Shown here in pieces: positions 27,200 through 35,009 of a DNA stretch of 64,000 bases. Where the stretch lies: NCBI RefSeq assembly GCF_036336025.1, contig NZ_JAYKKE010000001.1, positions 625,790-689,789 on the forward strand. The letters run 5' to 3'. This DNA is from Stomatohabitans albus. GTDB taxonomy: Bacteria > Actinomycetota > Nitriliruptoria > Euzebyales > Euzebyaceae. A program made the position numbers and the translations under genes. The first letter of the stretch is position 1. Every line of letters begins with the position of its first letter. Under the pieces are notes generated by a model. The model was not told where the DNA came from and made no database searches. It worked only from the letters and a program-made list of their open reading frames with translations.

Positions 27200-29203
27200 A
27201 TGAGTCCCACAGACGGACAAGCCCGGCGAACAGTGGCCGGACGCTATGTGCTACGTGGCCTGCTGGGCAAAGGCGGGATGGCTGACGTAGAGCTCGCCTA
27301 TGACGAGGTCTTAGATCGTCAAGTTGCCATCAAACTGTTGCACGACCAGTTCATCCGTGACGAGAATTTTGTGGAGCGTTTTCGCCGTGAAGCTCAATCG
27401 GCGGCGGCGTTGAACCACCCAAATGTCGTGGCCGTCTATGACACGGGCACGGATAATGGGCGCCCCTATATCGTGATGGAATATGTGGCTGGCCGTACCT
27501 TACGCGAGATTTTAAAAACGGATGCCATCAACCCTTCACGGGCCGCAGAGATGGCTGCCGAAGCCGCTGAGGCTTTAGGCTTTGCCCACGAACGCGGTAT
27601 CGTGCACCGTGATATTAAGCCCGGCAATATCATGATTGCCGATGATGGCCGCGTGAAAGTCTGTGACTTTGGTATTGCGCGTGCCGCCAATGCTGAAAAT
27701 GTCACCCAAACCGCAGCAGTATTTGGGACTGCGGCCTATGTGGCGCCTGAACAAGCGCAGGGCCAAAAGGTTGATGGCCGAACGGACCTGTATGCCCTTG
27801 GCTGTGTGTTATTTGAAATGCTGACTGGCCGCCAGCCCTATATCGGTGATTCACCGGTTGCCTTGGCCTATAAGCATGTATCTGAAGCACCTCCCCTGCC
27901 TCGGAGCTTAAATCCTGAGATTCCTGAACCGCTTGAACAAGTTGTACTCAAGGCAATGGAAAAGGATCCTGACGAGCGCTATGCGACGGGGAAAGCCTTT
28001 GCTGATGATTTGCGCATGGCTGCTGATGGGGTGGCCGTGGCTGCTAACCCAACCCAAGCCTTTGAAGCCACCCGTGTTGTGCCTGCAGTTGTTGCTGCTG
28101 GCGGCAATGGTGGCGATGACGATAGCTACACCGAAGAAGACTATGACGACGAGTGGTACGACGACGAGGAGGATCCCGAAGAGCTTAGCCCGCAGCGGGC
28201 ACGTTCTAGTTGGGCCACCATCGGGATGGTTGCCGCAATCTTGGTACTGATCGCTGGTGCTGCCTGGGGTGGAATGCGGTTCTTGAATGCGACCCAGCAG
28301 GTGGAAGTGCCTGATATCGCTGGTAAGAGTTTCCAAGATGCCCAAACCCTCTTGCTTGAACAGCAATTACAGCCTGCGCTTGGTGAATCCAAATCATCTG
28401 ACACGATTGAGGCGAACCATGTGATCTCGACTGATCCCCTTGCGGGTACCAAGGTTGATCGTGGCTCGAATGTAACGATGATCTTGTCTTCTGGGCCAGA
28501 TACGGTGCCAATTCCGGCGTTGAGCCGAATGACTCGTGCCCAAGCTGAGGAAATATTGAAACAGCTTGATTTGAAAGTCGGCAACGTCACACGCGAACCA
28601 GACCCGAAGATTGCACGTGGACTTATTGTCAGTAGCCAGCCGGCCGCGGGTACATCAGTGAAGCGTGGGACGAGTATCAATCTGGTTGTGAGCAGTGGTG
28701 GTCAGAGCTTCACCGTACCTGATTTGAAGGGGTTAACGGAGTTGGCCGCCCGTGAGGCGCTGGCTAAGGTCTGTGGGTCACCAACGTGCGTGCGCATCGT
28801 GGTTGAAACGGACGAAGACAGCACCGGAGATGGTCGTGTTCTCAGCTCTGACCCTGCCGCGGGTGAGGAACTGCAAGAAGGTGAAACGATTACGTTGACT
28901 GTGTCGCGTATTCGTTCTGACTCTGTTGTGGAAGAACCCACGTCTTCACCGTCACCGTCAAGTAGCCCTTCAGCAAAGCCCACGGCAAGTGAGAAGCCCA
29001 GCGCGAAGCCTTCCGAGAGCGAAAAACCATCGGCAAAACCAACGGCGAGTGAAAAACCGTCGGCTAAGCCAACACCTACGACTAAGCCAACCGCGAAACC
29101 AACGACGCGACCTTCACCACGCCCCTCACCACGGCCAACCGGCGGTGGCGGTGAAGGTGGCCCAATTGACGTGGCCCCGCCCACACCCATTCCCGGAGGC
29201 TGA
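27200..29203 (+). CDS. pknB: PknB, membrane serine/threonine kinase with PASTA domains
   Basis: A 667-residue sensor kinase of cell growth. The kinase domain (about 15-280) has the glycine loop LLGKGGMADV, Lys45 in VAIKLL, HRDIKPGN with Asp138, and DFG at 156-158. A juxtamembrane segment is unusually acidic (about 305-335, Asp/Glu/Tyr-rich), and the membrane segment is about 342-362. Three PASTA repeats follow (from about 372, 440 and 509), which bind muropeptides in other species. The end is a long basic tail of decapeptide-like Lys-Pro-Ser-Ala repeats (about 585-650) and a Gly-rich close. Mycobacterial PknB has four PASTA domains and no such tail. The start has GGAG 6 bases upstream. No pknA is present beside it. 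Confidence 0.94.
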   Translation: MSPTDGQARRTVAGRYVLRGLLGKGGMADVELAYDEVLDRQVAIKLLHDQFIRDENFVERFRREAQSAAALNHPNVVAVYDTGTDNGRPYIVMEYVAGRTLREILKTDAINPSRAAEMAAEAAEALGFAHERGIVHRDIKPGNIMIADDGRVKVCDFGIARAANAENVTQTAAVFGTAAYVAPEQAQGQKVDGRTDLYALGCVLFEMLTGRQPYIGDSPVALAYKHVSEAPPLPRSLNPEIPEPLEQVVLKAMEKDPDERYATGKAFADDLRMAADGVAVAANPTQAFEATRVVPAVVAAGGNGGDDDSYTEEDYDDEWYDDEEDPEELSPQRARSSWATIGMVAAILVLIAGAAWGGMRFLNATQQVEVPDIAGKSFQDAQTLLLEQQLQPALGESKSSDTIEANHVISTDPLAGTKVDRGSNVTMILSSGPDTVPIPALSRMTRAQAEEILKQLDLKVGNVTREPDPKIARGLIVSSQPAAGTSVKRGTSINLVVSSGGQSFTVPDLKGLTELAAREALAKVCGSPTCVRIVVETDEDSTGDGRVLSSDPAAGEELQEGETITLTVSRIRSDSVVEEPTSSPSPSSSPSAKPTASEKPSAKPSESEKPSAKPTASEKPSAKPTPTTKPTAKPTTRPSPRPSPRPTGGGGEGGPIDVAPPTPIPGG

Positions 29204-29361
29204 TGATGGGTAAAGGTAGCTGCACATGCCGGACTTCCGTTGTGGGGTGGGTTGTGCTCTTCGGCCTGATTGGTATTGGGTTTGTACTCATGCAACGGCA
29301 CCAAGAGCTGACCGATCCGGGGTGGCACTTCCTTGATGATGACGGTCTCAACGAGGTCTAG
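29203..29361 (+). CDS. Small single-pass membrane protein coupled to pknB
   Basis: A 52-residue frame starting ATGATG, whose first A is the last base of the pknB stop (TGATG). The protein starts MMGKGSCTCRTSVVGW, has a membrane segment VVLFGLIGIGFVLM, and ends with an acidic tail HFLDDDGLNEV. The overlap, the hydrophobic core and the Cys-x-Cys near the N-terminus support a real gene. I recognise no family. Alternative start ATG at 29206. Confidence 0.6.
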   Translation: MMGKGSCTCRTSVVGWVVLFGLIGIGFVLMQRHQELTDPGWHFLDDDGLNEV

Positions 29362-29394
29362 GTCACCCGTGAGGCCAATGCTTTAGAAGAATGA

Positions 29395-29422
29395 TTGAAG
29401 ATAGCCCCAAGCGAGGTACCCT
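29395..29422 (+). promoter_or_regulatory. Promoter of tRNA-Ala
   Basis: TTGAAG at 29395-29400 and TACCCT at 29417-29422 with a 16-base spacer, ending 11 bases before the tRNA. The spacer contains the left arm of an inverted repeat whose right arm is the tRNA 5' end. Confidence 0.5.
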
Positions 29423-29441
29423 GTACGTCTCTTGGGGCTAT
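29401..29441. repeat. Inverted repeat reaching into the tRNA-Ala 5' end
   Basis: ATAGCCCCAAG (29401-29411) is the exact reverse complement of CTTGGGGCTAT (29431-29441), an 11-base perfect stem with a 19-base loop. The right arm contains the first 8 bases of tRNA-Ala. Transcripts reading through from pknB could form this hairpin and hide the acceptor strand; transcripts from the tRNA promoter would start after the left arm. Confidence 0.7.
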
Positions 29442-29506
29442 AGCTCAGTTGGTAGAGCGCTATCTTTGCAAGGTAGATGTCACCGGTTCGATTCCGGTTA
29501 GCTCCA
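29434..29506 (+). tRNA. tRNA-Ala, anticodon TGC
   Basis: A 73-base cloverleaf. The acceptor stem GGGGCTA pairs with TAGCTCC. The D arm is GCTCAGTTGGTAGAGC, the anticodon loop TTTGCAA has anticodon TGC, and the T arm is CCGGTTCGATTCCGG. CCA is not encoded. It marks the boundary between the core pknB locus and the accessory region. Confidence 0.95.
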
Positions 29507-29945
29507 CTCCAAGTAACAGGCTCGCACCAGGTCACGGGTAGTGGCTGGGTTGTGGGCCTTGTTTTGGTCTTGGCGATGTGAGTGGATGGCTTCAATACCT
29601 TTTACCATCCGAACCAGCAAGGCAATAATTCATATTTTACGTATCTTTTATCATCAATGCGAACTGAGTCACATCCCTGGACGCCGATGCCCAAGCTCTC
29701 ACCCATTGCCCTTGAATGGGCATCGTTTGCAGTGGTCAGCACTACTTTGAGGGGGTGGTGACGAAATGAATAGCTGTGTTAGTCAGTTATAGCTCCGCAC
29801 ACAAATGACCTTGATATACACGGAGTACCAGGGCATATACCCCATTCTGACTATTGATTCATAAGCCTTCATACTCTTACACTCAGTCGAAATTAATCAA
29901 TCCGAATCTTGTTATTGCAATCAACATGAAGGAAAGATTATTTCG
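29507..29945. other. Intergenic region after tRNA-Ala
   Basis: About 440 bases without a supported gene. Composition changes from core-like to AT-rich toward the ABC exporter. It contains an inverted repeat with CGATGCCCA at 29685-29693 and TGGGCATCG at 29717-29725, a possible hairpin. I saw no integrase fragment and no second copy of the tRNA 3' end. The last 20 bases carry a Shine-Dalgarno sequence (AAGGAAAG) for the next gene. Confidence 0.6.
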
Positions 29946-30677
29946 ATGAGTGGCGATCTTGTTATCGAAGTCAATAATCTTACGAAGAGTTTTCAAAACA
30001 AGGAAGTTATAAAGTCCTGCGATATTAATATTCAAGAGGGTACCATCTACGGCCTCTTAGGAGCCAACGGTGCTGGAAAGACAACTATATTCAAACTTCT
30101 ATCTGGCATGCTTTTCCCTACCGTGGGTCGTATTCAAATTTTTGACCTCGATCATGAAAAGAACCGAGATAAAATACTTTCCAACCTTGGAATACTTATT
30201 GATACTCCTATCTTTTATGAACATCTATCAGCAGTAGAGAACTTAGAGATTCATCTAACCTACATGGGTAAAGAAAATAATATTGAGGACATACTGTCAC
30301 TGGTGGGTTTACGTGATACAGGCCCCCAACCTGTATCAACATTCTCTATGGGTATGCGCCAGCGACTAGCTATCGCAAGGGCTCTTGTTCACAAACCCCA
30401 GCTACTAATATTAGATGAACCCATAAATGGATTAGACCCAATAGGCATTAAGGAAATAAGAGATTTATTCCTAAAGCTGAGAGATGAACAAGGTATTACC
30501 ATCCTATTATCTAGCCACATTCTTAGCGAAATAGAACATGTTGCTAATACCATAGGCATTCTTGTAGATGGACGTATTATCGAAGAAGTCTCAATGGCAG
30601 ACGTTAAGGAACGCTTTCCAAATGGATTAGAGGAATACTTCCTTGAAATTATGGGTAGAGGTGACCAAGTTGATTGA
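29946..30677 (+). CDS. ABC exporter ATP-binding subunit (BcrA/lantibiotic-immunity type)
   Basis: A 243-residue ABC ATPase. Walker A is GANGAGKT (39-46), the signature is FSMGMRQR (133-140) and Walker B is LLILDEP (153-159), followed by the H-loop in LLSSHILSEIEHV. It resembles ATPases of BcrA- and lantibiotic-immunity-type exporters, though specificity cannot be read from sequence. Base composition and codon use are clearly more AT-rich than the flanking core genes, a sign of transfer. It is the first gene of a three-gene unit with the permease and a small membrane protein. Confidence 0.85.
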   Translation: MSGDLVIEVNNLTKSFQNKEVIKSCDINIQEGTIYGLLGANGAGKTTIFKLLSGMLFPTVGRIQIFDLDHEKNRDKILSNLGILIDTPIFYEHLSAVENLEIHLTYMGKENNIEDILSLVGLRDTGPQPVSTFSMGMRQRLAIARALVHKPQLLILDEPINGLDPIGIKEIRDLFLKLRDEQGITILLSSHILSEIEHVANTIGILVDGRIIEEVSMADVKERFPNGLEEYFLEIMGRGDQVD

Positions 30678-31389
30678 CTTAATGAAGCTTGAACTTCGTA
30701 GAAATAATATGAAGACCTATATTATTTCTACTATCATCACTTGTATTATAATGATAGTTTTTATTTATCTATTTGCTTATGCACCTCAAATTGATCCTGA
30801 CCCAGAATTACAAATATTTGCAGGATATAGTAATGTAATTTCGTTATTCTCTATATTAAGTATGGCAGTATTTGCAACTATGTCTGCTGTAATGCATACA
30901 TCATTCATCATAGAGGAATATAAAGGCAAGCACGCTATCCTCCTTTTCACATACCCAACAAAAAGAAGCAGGATAATCCTAGCAAAGCTACTCGTTGTTT
31001 CTCTATTCACAGCGCTAGCGATGACTTTATCTAATCTTATATCATTTACTGTCTTTGGTATATCTGAGCAATTTTCTCCACTTATCGATGATCAACTTAA
31101 TGCTGACATAGTAATACAATTTATTAAAACGACTTCCATAATGGCAATTACTGCGGCAGGAATTGGCGTCATCTCTGTCGGTATAGGATTCATTAAAAAG
31201 TCAGTTCCTACAACAATTATATCGGGTGTACTTATAGCTTCCCTACTCTGTAATGCTATGTTCAATCCGATAAGCAACAATAGTAATGTAGATACGCTCT
31301 CAATAGCAACAATGCTAATCACTACGATTGTAGCACTTTTAGTAGCAATGATGCTTACTATCAAAGTCAATACCATGGAGGTCTTATAA
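30661..31389 (+). CDS. ABC-2 type permease subunit
   Basis: About 242 residues with six membrane segments, typical of ABC-2 permeases paired with BcrA-like ATPases. I chose GTG at 30661 (MTKLIDLMKLELRRN), which overlaps the ATPase gene by 17 bases; ATG at 30682 and TTG at 30643 are alternatives. The order of a cytoplasmic start, TM1, then a loop with EEYKGKHAILLFTYPTKRSRIILAK is the conserved coupling region of this permease type. AT-rich like its partners. Substrate unknown; peptide antibiotic export or self-protection is the usual role. Confidence 0.75.
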   Translation: MTKLIDLMKLELRRNNMKTYIISTIITCIIMIVFIYLFAYAPQIDPDPELQIFAGYSNVISLFSILSMAVFATMSAVMHTSFIIEEYKGKHAILLFTYPTKRSRIILAKLLVVSLFTALAMTLSNLISFTVFGISEQFSPLIDDQLNADIVIQFIKTTSIMAITAAGIGVISVGIGFIKKSVPTTIISGVLIASLLCNAMFNPISNNSNVDTLSIATMLITTIVALLVAMMLTIKVNTMEVL

Positions 31390-31607
31390 TGGAATCTGCT
31401 GTAGATAGCCTTCTTGATAATATTTTTGGAGGAGTGATTTCACCTATTAATATTATCTTTGGCGTGTTATTAATCATTATCGGGATAGCTATTTTTTTCT
31501 TCTCCAAAGGCAAGGAAAGTAAGAAGCCTCAAACCATCGGTTGGATTCTTATTGCTGTTGGATTATTGGGCATCCTGAGTGGAACATTCCAGTCATTACT
31601 CTCTTAG
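31389..31607 (+). CDS. Small two-pass membrane protein of the ABC exporter unit
   Basis: A 72-residue protein, MESAVDSLLDNIFGGVIS, with hydrophobic segments IINIIFGVLLIIIGIAIFFF-like (about 17-37) and WILIAVGLLGILSG (about 51-66) around a basic loop GKESKKPQ. Its ATG shares one base with the permease stop (TAATG). I recognise no family. Position suggests an accessory subunit or an immunity peptide of the exporter. Confidence 0.6.
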   Translation: MESAVDSLLDNIFGGVISPINIIFGVLLIIIGIAIFFFSKGKESKKPQTIGWILIAVGLLGILSGTFQSLLS

Positions 31608-31656
31608 CCATCAACACTTAACCTGCTTCCAGCATTACACGAAGGGTTTCAGTGCC

Positions 31657-31689
31657 CGTATTCCACCACCACACAAGAGGTGGAATACG
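31657..31689 (+). terminator. Hairpin after the ABC exporter operon
   Basis: CGTATTCCACC (31657-31667) and GGTGGAATACG (31679-31689) form a perfect 11-base stem with an 11-base loop, 50 bases after the last gene. No T tract follows, so it may act as a 3' stabiliser rather than a classical terminator. The 250 bases after it hold no supported gene. Confidence 0.6.
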
Positions 31690-31941
31690 TAAGGTCCGGT
31701 GTATTCCCACGGGTGGCACCTCCATCCAATCCAATCAGTACAGCTACCCAGGCTACGAAGCAAATCCGGCTACCAGTAAAGGCCAAAGGACCTTTTCCAA
31801 ACTGACCAATTGCACTTCACTAAGGACTTCCTAAGTAGTGCATGAATCACCATTTGACCAGCTCAAACACGTCTCAAACCACATGGTTCATTGGACTAAC
31901 AAGGCCTTTTGACCTTCTTTCAGGATTTTTTAGATTTCATC

Positions 31942-31970
31942 TTCCGTTCTGACTGCAAAGTGTTTATGCT
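31942..31970 (+). promoter_or_regulatory. Promoter giving a probable leaderless mRNA
   Basis: TTCCGT (31942-31947) and TATGCT (31965-31970) with a 17-base spacer. The -10 box ends 6 bases before the ATG at 31977 and there is no Shine-Dalgarno sequence, so transcription probably begins at the start codon. Confidence 0.55.
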
Positions 31971-31976
31971 CCCTTT

Positions 31977-34040
31977 ATGAAACTGAATCGTAAACTCAAC
32001 GCAGCAACCATGGCGGCAGTAGCCGCCCTGACTTTGTCCGTTCCGGCGCTGGCTCAGGCACCCACCGCGACACCGACGCCAACACCTACGGCAACAGCTC
32101 CTGCCCCCGTACCTGGGAGCGAAATCACCGTCACCGCGAAGGACGGTTTGGTTAAGGCTGTTGAAGACGCCACGAAGACCCTTGCGGAAGGCAAGGTGAA
32201 GGAAGTCACGATTAAGATCACAACCTGTGATGACCAGCTCCTTCCGCCTGAAATCAACGCGAAAGGCAAGATCACGATTCTGGGTTGCGGAGCCGATCTC
32301 CCTGGTGGACCTGGGACCGACTACCGCGCCAAGCGCACCAATCTCGTTGTTGGTGATGCCCAAGCTGTCAACGGCGTTATGGTGAAATCACCGCTGGCCG
32401 TGAGCGGTGTAACTGCCCGGTTCTCCGGAGTGCTATTTGAGGCCCATAGCAGCTTATCCATCACCAACAGTGTGTTCTTGAATAAGCGTGTTGAAGGTAA
32501 TCGTATGTCTCGCACCATTAAGGGCATGCTGCCAGGTGGCAAGGTCGAACATGAAATCATGATCGACAATGTGTCCTTCTATCACGTGGCAACCCTGTCT
32601 GGTGAAACCGGAGGTGCCAAGGTCACCGTCAAGAACGCCCTCTTGCATGAGATCCCCGAGAAGGATCGCTACATGCTGGCCTTTGGCCCATCAAAGGGTG
32701 AATCCGGTCCGGTGCTTGTCGAAAACTGCGAGTTTGATGGTCACTACGTTAAGGACCATGCCTCCGTCTTGTACATCGAACGTCCTAACGTGACCGTTCG
32801 CAATAACTTCTTCTATCTTGATTCACCCAGTGATGAGGGCGGCGGTATTCGCCTGATGAGTCCGGCAGCAGATGTCGGTATGCCACTTAAGGGCGTCGAG
32901 ATCACCGGCAACCAGTTTATCGGCCCAGTGGCCATTGAGAACCCCGCAGGGATTCCTCTTGGGAAGGATGCCGTGAAGATCACCGGCAACGACTTCTCCA
33001 AGGCTGAGGCTGTTCTGCCTACCAAGGAAAAGCTCAAGGATCATGGCACGGTTTCACCGAAGGAAGCCTTCAATGCCCAAGGCAACTTCTGGGGTAAGCT
33101 ACCTGTTGCCGATGTAATGGCAGACACAAGCGGTGCGCTCACTGAAGCCCCCAAGGTTCCTGCGATGCGTATCGTGAACCAGCTTGATGGTGAAACCCGT
33201 TTCGAAACCGCTACGCGCATTTCGAGCAGCACCTATCGCAGTGGCGCAAAGACCGTCATCTTGGCACGTGCCGACAATGTGTCTGACAGCGTTTCTGCGG
33301 TGCCGTTGGCTGATGAACTAGATGCACCAATCCTGTTGACCCAGTCCACCACACTCCATGAAGCTGTCGCCAAGGAAATTAAGCGCTTGCAGCCTAACGG
33401 TGGCCAGGTCATCTTGATGGGTGGCGAAGAGGCCTTGAATAAGGCTGTCGAAGAAGCCGTCGTTAAGAATGGCGGCAAGGTGGAACGTATTGCCGGTGCG
33501 AACCGTGCCGCCACCGCAGTAGAAACCGCCAAGAAGCTCAAGGCGATGAATAAGCAGAAGGAATTCGTCTTGGTTGACGGTGCTGACTGGCAACCAGACC
33601 TGATTGCTGGCCCGGTGGCAGCTAAGGTTGAAGGCGCAACCCTCCTGACCAATGGCGATCAGATGGCTCCTGAGACGGCCGCATACCTGAAGGAAAATGC
33701 CAGCGTCAAGGTGACCGCTATCGGTGACAAGGCCATTAAGACCAACGCCGCCAAGGAAATGGTTGCTGGGATGGAGCCCACTGCCCTCAGCATTAGCGTG
33801 GCCAACCAGTTCTTCAAGGATGTGAAGATCATTGGTATGGCTACCACCGTTGACTTTGCTGATGCCCTTGCCGGTGGCTATCACATCGCTGAAAAGGAAG
33901 GTCCACTCTTGCTGGTACCAACCGCAATTCCCGCAAACGTGACGGAATACCTCAAGACGAACCCACAGATTGGGTACATCAACGTCTACGGCGGTGAAAC
34001 CCGCTTCAGCGAAAAGGTTATTGAAGAACTGGGTAAGTAA
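31977..34040 (+). CDS. Secreted beta-helix protein with cell-wall-binding repeats
   Basis: A 687-residue exported protein. A signal peptide ends near ALAQA (about residue 27), and a Pro/Thr-rich linker follows. Residues about 50-380 have short turns such as VENCEFDGHYV, PNVTVRNNFFYL and GVEITGNQFIGP, the pattern of a right-handed parallel beta-helix. The C-terminal 300 residues are cell-wall-binding repeat 2 modules: RIVNQLDGETRFETATRISS, then TVILARADNVSDSVSAVPLA, DAPILLTQ and VILMGGEEAL. The module anchors proteins to wall polymers. The helix domain may be a glycan lyase, hydrolase or adhesin; no catalytic motif could be identified. Codon use is biased toward AAG and GGC, as in well-expressed genes. 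Confidence 0.8.
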   Translation: MKLNRKLNAATMAAVAALTLSVPALAQAPTATPTPTPTATAPAPVPGSEITVTAKDGLVKAVEDATKTLAEGKVKEVTIKITTCDDQLLPPEINAKGKITILGCGADLPGGPGTDYRAKRTNLVVGDAQAVNGVMVKSPLAVSGVTARFSGVLFEAHSSLSITNSVFLNKRVEGNRMSRTIKGMLPGGKVEHEIMIDNVSFYHVATLSGETGGAKVTVKNALLHEIPEKDRYMLAFGPSKGESGPVLVENCEFDGHYVKDHASVLYIERPNVTVRNNFFYLDSPSDEGGGIRLMSPAADVGMPLKGVEITGNQFIGPVAIENPAGIPLGKDAVKITGNDFSKAEAVLPTKEKLKDHGTVSPKEAFNAQGNFWGKLPVADVMADTSGALTEAPKVPAMRIVNQLDGETRFETATRISSSTYRSGAKTVILARADNVSDSVSAVPLADELDAPILLTQSTTLHEAVAKEIKRLQPNGGQVILMGGEEALNKAVEEAVVKNGGKVERIAGANRAATAVETAKKLKAMNKQKEFVLVDGADWQPDLIAGPVAAKVEGATLLTNGDQMAPETAAYLKENASVKVTAIGDKAIKTNAAKEMVAGMEPTALSISVANQFFKDVKIIGMATTVDFADALAGGYHIAEKEGPLLLVPTAIPANVTEYLKTNPQIGYINVYGGETRFSEKVIEELGK

Positions 34041-34064
34041 AACCCGGTATTTCCTTACCGAACG

Positions 34065-34089
34065 AACGGGCCCCTTCGGGGGTCCGTTT
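34065..34089 (+). terminator. Rho-independent-like terminator
   Basis: AACGGGCCCC (34065-34074), TTCG loop, GGGGTCCGTT (34079-34088), a 10-pair stem with one G-U pair and a stable UUCG tetraloop, followed by TTC. It lies 25 bases after the beta-helix gene. Confidence 0.8.
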
Positions 34090-34107
34090 CGCTGCTCGCC
34101 CCATTTT

Positions 34108-34160
34108 GAAGGTGGGGCCATGTAACGTTTTACGCCAAAAAAGTTACATTTCATTACCTT
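34108..34160. repeat. Module-border palindrome, copy A
   Basis: An imperfect palindrome running GAAGGTGGGGCCATGTAACG, then a short centre, then AAAGTTACAT and ACCTT. Inner arms ATGTAACGTT and AAAGTTACAT match those of copies B and C. It separates the beta-helix gene from the defence region. Confidence 0.75.
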
Positions 34161-34240
34161 TACAACGTGAAATGGTGTAGCCTACACAAGGCTAGTTGGT
34201 GTCTGGTATCACCAGGTTCGCGATAGGGAGTTGTATTCGA

Positions 34241-34630
34241 ATGATCGAAGGTTCGGTTTGTGAACACCCGGAGGGGGAGTTAGCGCTCGCACCAGGCTCT
34301 CTGGTGATCATTCGGGATGAAGAATGGCTTGTTGAATCTGTTGATAGCACCGAAGGGGTCAAGTGGGTGCATGTTCGCGGAGTAAGTGAACTGGTCAAAG
34401 ACACCTCCGCCACCTTTTCTTCTGCCTTGGATACCATCACCCCCTTTGACCCTTCCCAAACCAAAGTGGTGGCTGACCGCAGTCCGGGGTATCGATGTTC
34501 ACGCTTGTGGTTAGAAGCGATCTATCGCAAAACTGCCGTGCCAATTGGCACTGATGAGAAAATTATCGAACTTCTGATCATCTACGCTGACCGCCACACT
34601 CTCACAAGGGGAGCTTATGAGCCCAAGTAA
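34241..34630 (+). pseudogene. N-terminal fragment of a DrmD-like SNF2 helicase
   Basis: About 130 residues from ATG 34241 (MIEGSVCEHPEGE), with AGGGAG upstream. PGSLVIIRDEEWLVESVDS followed by ITPFDPSQTKVVADRSPGYR and SRLWLEAIYRKTAVP resembles the region that precedes the ATPase domain in SNF2-type helicases of DISARM and related systems. It stops just before the point where the Q motif and Walker A should appear, so only the N-terminus remains. The other broken genes of such a system lie at 42.2-43.5 kb, across the restriction operon. Family assignment is from memory of the pattern and is moderately sure. A short functional protein cannot be excluded. Confidence 0.5.
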
Positions 34631-34787
34631 GCGTTCTTCTCCTTCGACGCCACCAAGACGCATGGCAACGGAGCTTAGGACACTGTTGCTGTGAGCCAAA
34701 TCATCCACCTTGATAAAGGCCAAGTTCCTCTATGGCTTTTGCCTACAACCTCGAAATCGACCACAACGATGCAGGAGATAGCCAGTC

Positions 34788-35009
34788 GTGATCATCACCT
34801 CCAAACCACTGTGGAAGCTCGTCGACGACAAAAACATGACCGGAAAAGATATACGCCACGGGACAGGCCTATCGGTGACCGTTATTCCCAATTTGTTTAA
34901 GAACGGCAATATCACCAACAACGTTTTAACTCGAATCTGCCAAGCACTCAACTGCGATATCGCCGACATCTGCGAGGTTGTCTCGAACGAACAGGAGATC
35001 GCACAATGA
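34788..35009 (+). CDS. Small XRE-family HTH protein ahead of the restriction genes
   Basis: A 73-residue Cro/CI-type helix-turn-helix protein: KLVDDKNMTGKDIRHGTGLS, then VIPNLFKNGNITNNVLTRICQALNCDIADICEVV, the common HTH_26 form. It starts at GTG with AGGAG 12 bases upstream. Its stop overlaps the mod start in ATGA, so it leads the operon and probably acts as its control protein, as small HTH proteins do in many restriction systems. Confidence 0.8.
   Translation: MIITSKPLWKLVDDKNMTGKDIRHGTGLSVTVIPNLFKNGNITNNVLTRICQALNCDIADICEVVSNEQEIAQ

Noticed and set aside
28702-29328. Minus-strand 208-codon frame across the pknB tail
   Set aside because: It mirrors the Lys-Pro-Ser repeats of PknB; low-complexity product without motifs.
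29507-34240. tRNA-Ala as an attachment site with a matching direct repeat downstream
   Set aside because: I looked for a second copy of the tRNA 3' end and for an integrase gene and saw neither; island status rests on composition and gene content only.
34691-34900. 69-codon frame ahead of mod
   Set aside because: It overlaps the HTH gene in another frame and shows no motif; the HTH gene is coupled to mod and fits a known family.
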